A DNA stretch of 5,285 bases. Source: Rikenellaceae bacterium. Its GTDB lineage: Bacteria; Bacteroidota; Bacteroidia; Bacteroidales; UBA932. Shown in pieces: positions 1 through 5,285 of the stretch. Positions within the stretch are counted from its first letter, which is position 1. Every line of letters begins with the position of its first letter. A program made the position numbers and the translations under genes. The stretch covers positions 531-5,815 of the forward strand of contig DOSU01000160.1 in assembly GCA_003513895.1 (NCBI GenBank), given 5' to 3'. The notes beneath the pieces are model-generated. The model searched no databases. It was given only the letters and a program-made list of their open reading frames with translations, and had not been told where the DNA came from.

Positions 1-33
1 AAACCCGGTCAATTGGCCGGGTTTTTTATTTTT
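1..33 (+). terminator. Rho-independent terminator of an upstream gene
   Basis: Bases 1-10 pair with 15-24 to form a 10-bp stem (one T-G wobble at 9/16, otherwise Watson-Crick) around the tetraloop AATT at 11-14. A T-rich tract follows (TTTTTT at 22-27, then ATTTTT). This is a textbook intrinsic terminator on the + strand. It must serve a gene lying to the left of the window, and the stem could extend past the window edge. It separates that gene from the GH15 gene, whose start is only 35 bp downstream, so any promoter for the GH15 gene must lie in or just after the terminator, or transcription must read through. Confidence 0.85.
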
Positions 34-67
34 ACTACCTTTATAATTGTCACAAAAATATATTCAT

Positions 68-1867
68 ATGAGCAATTTAGATTATGGAGTAATAGGAAAT
101 TGCCAGAGTGCAGCACTCATATCAAAAACCGGGAGCATAGACTGGCTATGCTTTCCAAAGTTTGATTCCCCTTCTGTATTTGCAAAAATTCTGGACAAAA
201 AGAAAGGTGGATCATTTGGATTTGAAGTATCAGAAGATTATCAAATATTTCAATCATATTTTCGTGACACAAATATACTTCGCACAAGATTCGCTTCTCC
301 GGAAGGAGCCTTCGAGGTGTTTGACTTTATGCCAAGGTACAAAACAGGTGAGGGAGCAACAGAATATTATTTGCCGGCAGAACTGTACAGATATATAAGA
401 TATATTAGTGGTAGTCCAAAATTTAAAATTATATACGAGCCAGCTTTTGATTATGCCCGAGAAGTTGTGAATAGCACGATCGACGATGGATTTATACGAA
501 CTGAATCATCTTCCTCAGAAGGATTTTCCGCATATCTCTACTCGGACTTATCACTAAATTTTATCTTTCAGAGAAAAGAGATTTCTCTTGAGAAGGATGC
601 TTTTCTGCTTTTTTCATGCAATCAAAAACTAATTACCATTGATATAGAAAGAGTATATCTGGAATACTCCAGAACAAAAGTTTACTGGCTCAACTGGGTC
701 AACCGCTCAAAGAAATATGACAAATACAACAGTGAGCTCACTCGTAGTCTTTTAGTCCTTAAAATGATGTCTTTTCAGCCCTCAGGAGCGGTGCTTGCTG
801 CAGTTACCACAAGCATCCCGGAATCAATCGGAGATGTCCGAAACTGGGACTACCGTTTTTGCTGGCTAAGAGATTCCTCAATGCTAATCGAAACCCTCAT
901 ATCAATGGGGCACCAGGGAGCAGCCAGGCTTTATCTCGGATTTATTAAAAGGATTTTGAAGAATAAAAAAGACCGCTTCCAGATTATGTATGGTATTAAC
1001 GGAGAAAGAAAGCTTAAGGAGGAAGAGTTGCCGCACCTTGAAGGGTTTAAAGGGAGCAGCCCTGTGCGTATCGGAAATGATGCATATAATCAAAAACAAA
1101 ATGACTCTCTTGGCTACCTGATGGATGTTATTTATCAGCATTATGTTTATTTTCCGGGTACCCTTGCCGAGATTGAGGATATGTGGGAGTTGGTAAAAAC
1201 CATAACAAATATTGCATTTAGCGAATGGCGCAAACCAGATCACGGGATTTGGGAGTTCCGGGACAGGAAACAGAATTTTGTATTTTCTAAAGTAATGTGT
1301 TGGGTTACTCTGGATCGGGCGATTAAGATTGCCGAATATCTTAATATGCAAACTTTTGCCAATAATTGGCGAGTGGAGGCAAATATAATTCGTGAAGAAG
1401 TTCTTGAGAAAGGATGGAAAGAGGAAATTGGCTGTTTTTCTCAAGCTTATGAGAATTTTGACTATGATGCATCTGTTCTGTTACTCGAATCCTATGGCTT
1501 TATTGATGCGGATGATGAGAGATACGTAAGAACAGTAAAAGCAATAAAAGCAAATTTGATGAAGAATGGCCTTATGTTCCGGTACAAAAGCAAGGATGAC
1601 TTCGGAAAACCTAAATCGGCATTCACTATTTGTTCTTTTTGGATGATTCGGGCTCTGTTTGTTATTGGTGAGCGTGAGGAAGCGGAGATAGTTCTCAGAG
1701 ATATTTTTAATTGTTCCAATCATCTTGGTCTATTTAGCGAAGACTTGGATTTCGAAACAAAAGCACAACTGGGGAACTTCCCTCAGGCATATTCACATCT
1801 CGCATTGATTAATACAATTAAACTCTTTTCTTCAGAGAAGAATCAGTCCAGATTTATCCGGCCTTAA
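68..1867 (+). CDS. GH15 family glycoside hydrolase, probable cytoplasmic trehalase / alpha-glucosidase
   Basis: This is a 599-residue inverting glycoside hydrolase of family GH15, predicted to release glucose from trehalose or small alpha-glucans. Seen: the N-terminal hallmark NLDYGVIGNCQSAALIS (from residue 3) followed by GSIDWLCFPKFDSPSVFA, typical of the beta-sandwich domain of bacterial GH15 proteins (about 1-220). The (alpha/alpha)6 catalytic domain follows (about 225-590), with WDYRFCWLRD at 260-269, PVRIGN at 332-337, GIWE with the presumed general acid E396, and LFSED with the presumed general base E558, then GNFPQAYSH at 569-577. Length is normal for the family and no domain is missing. 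There is no signal peptide or membrane segment, so it should be cytoplasmic. ATG 68 was chosen over an in-frame TTG at 47 because family homology begins at the ATG; TATAATTG at 42-49 is a weak -7-like match that would leave the TTG untranscribed or nearly so. The converging otsAB neighbour supports a trehalase role. GH15 also includes glucoamylases and glucodextranases, so the substrate is inferred. Confidence 0.9.
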   Translation: MSNLDYGVIGNCQSAALISKTGSIDWLCFPKFDSPSVFAKILDKKKGGSFGFEVSEDYQIFQSYFRDTNILRTRFASPEGAFEVFDFMPRYKTGEGATEYYLPAELYRYIRYISGSPKFKIIYEPAFDYAREVVNSTIDDGFIRTESSSSEGFSAYLYSDLSLNFIFQRKEISLEKDAFLLFSCNQKLITIDIERVYLEYSRTKVYWLNWVNRSKKYDKYNSELTRSLLVLKMMSFQPSGAVLAAVTTSIPESIGDVRNWDYRFCWLRDSSMLIETLISMGHQGAARLYLGFIKRILKNKKDRFQIMYGINGERKLKEEELPHLEGFKGSSPVRIGNDAYNQKQNDSLGYLMDVIYQHYVYFPGTLAEIEDMWELVKTITNIAFSEWRKPDHGIWEFRDRKQNFVFSKVMCWVTLDRAIKIAEYLNMQTFANNWRVEANIIREEVLEKGWKEEIGCFSQAYENFDYDASVLLLESYGFIDADDERYVRTVKAIKANLMKNGLMFRYKSKDDFGKPKSAFTICSFWMIRALFVIGEREEAEIVLRDIFNCSNHLGLFSEDLDFETKAQLGNFPQAYSHLALINTIKLFSSEKNQSRFIRP

Positions 1868-4046
1868 CAATATTTTTCTTTAAACCCAAAAGCACATTGA
1901 GCAGTATAATTGCTTCGGACTGGTTACTAATATTAAAATTTGCCGAATCGGATACATTTCCGATTTTTATTGAAACTGAATTTTCAGGAAGTGCATTAAA
2001 CATGTCTTCATCTGTTGTGTCATCTCCAATTGCCATAATGAAATCATAAGTAGTTTTACTTAGTAGCCTTTTTACCTCCGACCCTTTAGAACAATCGGCA
2101 TATTTGACTTCTATTATTTTACTCCCTCTCATAATGTGCAAATTATGTCGAATACATGGAGCCAGTAACGTACTTACCAGTTGCTGAGTTCTTATGGAAG
2201 CAAGCCACGGGTCTACTCTTCTGAAATGCCAAACCAGAGCAGTCTGTTTCACCTCCAGTTGTGAACGAGGGGTCTTGTCTGTTACTTTTTGAAAAATGTT
2301 CATTATTTCCTCATTCCATTCCACGTGATGGACATTCTCATACCATTTTCCATCCTCTTTGTAAAATGCTCCGTGTTCCGCAGCAAGTCCAATATTAAGT
2401 TCTCCAAACCAATCATTTAAAACAGAATGATCCCTACCGCTGCTTATTACTACTTTGTTCTTCTTGTCTTGCGAAAGAGTGTTTAATAAATTAATCAAAT
2501 CTTCGTCTGGAAAAGCATCTTCCGGCCTGGATTTGAAACCAACAAGCGTCCCGTCGTAATCCAGCAATATAAGTCTATTCTTTGCTTTTTTGTATCTGTC
2601 TTTAATAACCTTTATTTTAACAACATCAAGCAGCTTATCGTTCCCAATATTGTTGTTGGAATTTATTCTAATAAGTTCATCAATAAAATCGCCTGCCCAT
2701 TTTTGAACTGTTTGTCTTGAAATAATGGCCTGCATCCTCTTTAGCCGTTTTAGCTGCTCATTAACCGGCATCCCCAGGGCCTCAAGTAGTGCTCTCTCTA
2801 TCTCTATTGCACTATTCGGATTAATGATAATTGAGTCCATCAGCTCAATTGAAGCGCCTGCCATCTCACTTAATATCAGAACTCCGGGATTCTCTCTCTT
2901 AGATGCTACATATTCCTTTGCGACCAGATTCATGCCGTCTCTGAGAGGAGTAACCAGAGCAATATCTGCCAGATGATACAATGCTACAAGCTCCTCCAGT
3001 TCAAAGCTTTTATACATATAATTAACCGGAGTCCAGTTTATTCTCGAAAATTGCCCGTTAATGCCACCAATCATTTCGTCTACCCTTGCCTTTAGTTCGG
3101 AATAACTTGATACGGTATCTCGGGAAGGAACAATAATCATAGTAAGGGAAACATTTCCGTGATACTTCGGATTGTTTTTTAAAAATAATTCAAATCCCTT
3201 AAGTCTGTTTAAAATTCCTTTACTGTAATCCAGCCTGTCCACGGAAAGAATGAGTTTTATGGATCCGAAAAGATCTCTATATCCCTCCACAAGTTGCTGA
3301 ACTTTAGGATCTAAAACAGCATCATGGAATTTTAAATAGTTTATACCCATTGGAAAAGTGTCGATATTAACCCGTCTCTTGTCGTAATTGACTACATCCA
3401 AATTAAAATCAAGTTCAAGGCCTCTTTCACAGGCACTTATAAAGTGACGCATATAGTCGTGAGTATGAAATCCGATAAGGTCACACCCGAGCAAACCCTT
3501 TAAAAGATCTGCTCTTTCGCGGAGAACCCGGAAAAGTTCATATGATGGGAATGGGATATGATGAAAATACCCTATTGCAATATCTTTCCTCTTTTGTCTT
3601 ATCATTTGGGGAAGAAGCATCAGATGATAGTCCTGTACCCAAACAATATCGCCTTTTCTGATTACTTTAAGAGCCTCTTTACAAAAGAGTTCATTTACTT
3701 CTTTATATGCTGTCCAATAACTTTCCTCGTGTTTTATCAAAGTATAGAAGTAGTGACAGAGGGGCCACAATTTACTGTTGCAATAACCGTCGTAATACTC
3801 TTTAATTTGTTTCTTGCTTAAAAATACGGGGTGATATTTGTACCTTTTGAAGATTTTGGTAATTAGCTGCCTGTCCTGCTCATATTTAACATCTATTCCC
3901 GGCCAGCCTACCCATATTTTTTCAATATTTGACTCCAGAGATTCCAACCCTGTCGCAACACCCCCTTCACTTTTAGTGAAGCTGTAGCTGTCGTTATTTC
4001 TTTGTACTTTTATTGGCAGCCTGTTTGATATAATAATTAGTCTCAT
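1854..4046 (-). CDS. otsAB: Bifunctional trehalose-6-phosphate synthase / trehalose-6-phosphate phosphatase (OtsA-OtsB fusion)
   Basis: A 730-residue cytoplasmic enzyme that joins UDP-glucose and glucose-6-phosphate to trehalose-6-phosphate and then dephosphorylates it to trehalose. The GT20 synthase domain (about 1-465) shows RLIIISNRLPIKV at the N-terminus, GGVATGL, WVGWPG, DYHL at 139-142, HHIPFPS, the nucleotide-sugar-binding DRLDYSKG at 270-277 (R271 and K276 match the conserved Arg/Lys pair of OtsA), and RDGMNLVAKE at 369-378. After a charged linker (about 465-490), the HAD-type phosphatase domain has all motifs: LLDYDGTL with nucleophile D496 and acid/base D498, SSGR ending at R538, a conserved-lysine region around MRGSKIIEVK, and GDDTTDEDMF from residue 674. 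Both active sites look intact. The start is ATG at 4046, where homology begins; an in-frame TTG at 4073 would add nine unconserved residues and lies about five bases from the predicted transcript start. No Shine-Dalgarno is visible. It is divergent from the membrane-protein gene and convergent with the GH15 gene. The fusion is known in Bacteroidota. Confidence 0.96.
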   Translation of the reverse strand: MRLIIISNRLPIKVQRNNDSYSFTKSEGGVATGLESLESNIEKIWVGWPGIDVKYEQDRQLITKIFKRYKYHPVFLSKKQIKEYYDGYCNSKLWPLCHYFYTLIKHEESYWTAYKEVNELFCKEALKVIRKGDIVWVQDYHLMLLPQMIRQKRKDIAIGYFHHIPFPSYELFRVLRERADLLKGLLGCDLIGFHTHDYMRHFISACERGLELDFNLDVVNYDKRRVNIDTFPMGINYLKFHDAVLDPKVQQLVEGYRDLFGSIKLILSVDRLDYSKGILNRLKGFELFLKNNPKYHGNVSLTMIIVPSRDTVSSYSELKARVDEMIGGINGQFSRINWTPVNYMYKSFELEELVALYHLADIALVTPLRDGMNLVAKEYVASKRENPGVLILSEMAGASIELMDSIIINPNSAIEIERALLEALGMPVNEQLKRLKRMQAIISRQTVQKWAGDFIDELIRINSNNNIGNDKLLDVVKIKVIKDRYKKAKNRLILLDYDGTLVGFKSRPEDAFPDEDLINLLNTLSQDKKNKVVISSGRDHSVLNDWFGELNIGLAAEHGAFYKEDGKWYENVHHVEWNEEIMNIFQKVTDKTPRSQLEVKQTALVWHFRRVDPWLASIRTQQLVSTLLAPCIRHNLHIMRGSKIIEVKYADCSKGSEVKRLLSKTTYDFIMAIGDDTTDEDMFNALPENSVSIKIGNVSDSANFNISNQSEAIILLNVLLGLKKNIVKAG

Positions 4047-4083
4047 AATTTGGAAGGCTGGTGATATCTGCAATATAACAAAA

Positions 4084-4115
4084 AAAAATTACTCTTCAGG
4101 ACCGGGGTCTACAAA
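4084..4115 (-). promoter_or_regulatory. Candidate Bacteroidota-type promoter for otsAB
   Basis: Read on the - strand, TTTG (plus-strand CAAA at 4112-4115) is followed after exactly 20 bases by TAATTTTT (plus-strand AAAAATTA at 4084-4091). This compares well with the Bacteroidota -33 TTTG / -7 TAnnTTTG consensus, with one mismatch at the last base. Transcription would begin near 4078, giving a leader of about 30 bases to the ATG at 4046 and making the upstream TTG start at 4073 unlikely. The A/T tract around 4079-4090 makes chance matches easy, so the call is moderate. Confidence 0.45.
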
Positions 4116-4122
4116 TACACAT

Positions 4123-4146
4123 CTGATTTTACCTCTGATTTTGCCT
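4123..4146. repeat. Imperfect 12-bp tandem repeat in the divergent promoter region
   Basis: CTGATTTTACCT at 4123-4134 is followed immediately by CTGATTTTGCCT at 4135-4146: two head-to-tail copies differing at one base. The repeat sits between the candidate promoters of otsAB and the membrane-protein gene, ending eight bases before the -7-like element of the latter. It could be a direct-repeat binding site for a regulator or a simple replication-slippage duplication; the sequence alone does not decide. Confidence 0.6.
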
Positions 4147-4154
4147 CTTTTTCC

Positions 4155-4162
4155 TATATTTG
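4155..4162 (+). promoter_or_regulatory. Candidate -7 promoter element for the Mpv17-like gene
   Basis: TATATTTG at 4155-4162 is a perfect match to the Bacteroidota -7 consensus TAnnTTTG. Transcription would start about five bases further on, near 4167, leaving a short leader of about 13 bases to the ATG at 4180. No good -33 TTTG lies at the normal distance; the nearest match in position is TTTA at 4128-4131 inside the first copy of the 12-bp repeat, 23 bases upstream. The position argues against the in-frame TTG at 4141 as a start, since that codon would precede the transcript. Confidence 0.45.
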
Positions 4163-4179
4163 CAAAAACGGAAACCTCT

Positions 4180-5004
4180 ATGGCAAAATACGGTACAATA
4201 ATCTGGGTGGGCATTCTGGCGGTTGTGGCTGCCTTTCTTATAGTGCCGGATACCAACGAAATGTTTAAGCAGGCAACAGGCGCACATCCATACATAATGG
4301 GATTCTTCAAGTTTGCTCTGCTCTCAATTATGGGAGAGTTTCTTGCAAACCGGCTTGTATACAAAAAGTGGGTTAAGGTTAAAGGACTTTTACCAAAGAT
4401 GTTAGTATGGGGAGTACTGGGTATGATGATTGTTCTGATGTTTTCGCTTTATACCCAGGGAGTACACGGTGCTATCGCAAAAGGTCTTTTGTGGGCCGGA
4501 AACTCTGCGAACGATGGAATAAGCGCCAAAGGCATACTTAGCATCGGTTCTCAAAATATCAGCATTGCAATTGGAGCGGAGCCTTCATTTTGGAGCAGGC
4601 TACTTACTGCTTTTTATATATCTGCAATAATGAATCTCACATTCGGAGCCGTATTTATGGCTGCGCACCGGATTACCGATACTTATATTGATTCTGTTTA
4701 CGACCGTGATTCTGTGGTTACTGAGAGAAATCAAGCCGTTGATGAAAACAGACAAGGAAAAGTAATTGACAGACAACGACCAACAATTTCCGGAGTAATC
4801 TCAACTATAGACTGGACTGGCTTTCTCAAATTTGTAGTTGGCAAAACCATACCGCTCTTCTGGATACCGGCGCACACAATAACCTTCATGCTCCCCGACC
4901 AGTACAAAGTGCTTTTCGCAGCATCCCTTTCTATAGTTTTAGGGCTCATTCTTTCTTACGCCAAACTTCGTGTTGTACCTAATGAGCAAAATGTCCCGTC
5001 CTGA
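4180..5004 (+). CDS. Multi-pass membrane protein, distant Mpv17/PMP22-like
   Basis: A 274-residue integral membrane protein, function unknown. Hydrophobic segments are visible at about 5-22, 38-56, 74-92, 137-162 and 219-238/244-261. Polar, charged stretches sit at 62-68 and 167-202 (rich in D, R, E, Q). The C-terminal part reads FWIPAHTITFMLP then QYKVLF and ends the segment with ILSY (227-260). This parallels the signature of the eukaryotic Mpv17/PMP22 family, in which W-x-P, an N-F pair, a Pro and a basic residue before a hydrophobic run ending in LS are conserved; here the usual Asn is Thr235 and the basic residue is Lys243. The N-terminal AHPYIMGFFKF followed by MGEFL also recalls that family's early Pro and GD/GE positions. 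It is longer than typical Mpv17 proteins (about 180-200 residues) because of an extra first helix and central insertions. ATG 4180 was chosen over TTG 4141, since the added residues are not membrane-like and precede the likely promoter. It is divergent from otsAB; no partner gene is seen. Gene reality is much surer than the family call. Confidence 0.85.
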   Translation: MAKYGTIIWVGILAVVAAFLIVPDTNEMFKQATGAHPYIMGFFKFALLSIMGEFLANRLVYKKWVKVKGLLPKMLVWGVLGMMIVLMFSLYTQGVHGAIAKGLLWAGNSANDGISAKGILSIGSQNISIAIGAEPSFWSRLLTAFYISAIMNLTFGAVFMAAHRITDTYIDSVYDRDSVVTERNQAVDENRQGKVIDRQRPTISGVISTIDWTGFLKFVVGKTIPLFWIPAHTITFMLPDQYKVLFAASLSIVLGLILSYAKLRVVPNEQNVPS

Positions 5005-5285
5005 AATAGGTTGACTCACCATCGTCGCCTAAATTGACACTTCATCGCTTAACAAAAGGGGGGTAAATTAGGTGCAACACAATATGCGACTTATAACTTT
5101 TTGCGGCAATAGTATGGTATTGCGTAAAAGTAAATTATGTCGATGAAACACTTCTCCCTGTAATAATAATTGTCTCCGGCTGCGACTTGAAAATCTTAAT
5201 GTATTCACATTACATTGCCACCTAATCGATGAGGGCGATTCGGCCGGACGAAGCGGAGCGAAGGAGGACGCACAAGCCCGAAGCA
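5005..5285. other. Gene-free, repeat-rich region ending in a G+C-rich stretch; possible edge of a mobile or repeated element
   Basis: I see no convincing complete gene and no intrinsic terminator for the preceding gene here. The stretch holds several short repeats: TTGAC-centred direct copies starting at 5011 and 5034 (11 of 14 bases alike), TGCGACTT at 5085 and 5181, the inverted pair TTCATCG/CGATGAA (5041 and 5141), the inverted pair ATTAGGTG/CACCTAAT (5067 and 5219), and small hairpins at 5106-5123 and 5197-5212. From about 5231 the base composition switches to 37 G or C in 55 bases with a purine-rich GAAG/GGAG pattern. An ATG at 5229 opens a frame that runs off the window edge (19 codons), too short to call. 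An insertion-sequence end, an interspersed repeat, or a structured RNA are all possible. Confidence 0.35.
5106..5123. repeat. Short inverted repeat (hairpin) in the right-hand intergenic region
   Basis: GCAATA at 5106-5111 and TATTGC at 5118-5123 form a perfect 6-bp stem around a 6-base loop. It has no following T-run, so it is not a standard terminator. A second 6-bp hairpin, TAATGT/ACATTA with loop ATTC, lies at 5197-5212. Both are short enough to arise by chance in A+T-rich DNA, but they cluster with other repeats in this segment. Confidence 0.4.

Noticed and set aside
47..67. Upstream TTG start for the GH15 gene
   Set aside because: The seven extra residues are not conserved, homology begins exactly at ATG 68, and there is no ribosome-binding site for the TTG.
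902..1444. A 180-codon open frame on the - strand inside the GH15 gene
   Set aside because: It lies fully antisense to a strongly conserved catalytic domain, has no recognisable motifs and no promoter, and its residues look like a reverse-strand shadow.
1790..1850. Hairpin TTCTT/AAGAA near the 3' end of the GH15 gene as a terminator for otsAB
   Set aside because: The stem is only 5 bp of A/T-rich sequence within coding DNA and no proper T-run follows on the - strand.
2725..2976. Open frame on the + strand inside otsAB
   Set aside because: It is antisense to the conserved RDGMNLVAKE region of the synthase; the apparent hydrophobicity is a by-product of the coding strand.
3558..3821. Hydrophobic 87-codon open frame on the + strand inside otsAB
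   Set aside because: It is antisense to the DYHL/HHIPFPS region and has no independent support.
4123..4146. Start of a CRISPR-like array
   Set aside because: The two 12-bp copies are directly adjacent with no spacers, and there are only two of them.
4141..4179. Upstream TTG start for the Mpv17-like gene
   Set aside because: The codon precedes the perfect TAnnTTTG element and overlaps the tandem repeat; ATG 4180 directly precedes the first membrane segment.
4089..4364. 91-codon open frame on the - strand across the divergent intergenic region and the start of the Mpv17-like gene
   Set aside because: It would overlap both candidate promoters and run antisense to a better-supported membrane-protein gene; no family resemblance seen.

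Overview
The window looks like chromosomal DNA of a Bacteroidota bacterium, probably Bacteroidales. The signs are moderate G+C, start codons with no convincing Shine-Dalgarno sequence, promoter-like elements of the Bacteroidota type (TTTG / TAnnTTTG), and a fused trehalose-6-phosphate synthase/phosphatase beside a GH15 glycosidase, an arrangement I associate with this phylum. The assignment is an inference from sequence character, not a database match.

Layout: (1) 1-33, a strong intrinsic terminator closing an unseen upstream gene. (2) 68-1867 (+), a cytoplasmic GH15 glycoside hydrolase, most likely an alpha,alpha-trehalase or a related alpha-glucosidase. (3) 1854-4046 (-), a bifunctional OtsA-OtsB fusion making trehalose from UDP-glucose and glucose-6-phosphate. 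Genes 2 and 3 converge and overlap by 14 bp at their 3' ends. (4) 4047-4179, a 133-bp divergent intergenic region with a candidate promoter for each flanking gene and a 12-bp tandem repeat. (5) 4180-5004 (+), a multi-pass membrane protein whose C-terminal region resembles the eukaryotic Mpv17/PMP22 family. (6) 5005-5285, a region without a convincing gene, rich in short direct and inverted repeats, ending in an abruptly G+C-rich purine-biased stretch that may be the edge of a mobile or repeated element.

How the genes fit together: OtsAB makes trehalose in the cytoplasm and the GH15 enzyme, which has no signal peptide, could hydrolyse it to glucose. The pair would then be a small trehalose synthesis/turnover module for osmotic or stress protection. 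The membrane protein is divergent from otsAB and has no demonstrable link to trehalose. Most of the window is ordinary metabolism. The points deserving a second look are the bacterial Mpv17-like protein, the 3' overlap of the two trehalose genes, the divergent control region, and the repeat-rich right end. I see no CRISPR array, tRNA, rRNA or defence system.
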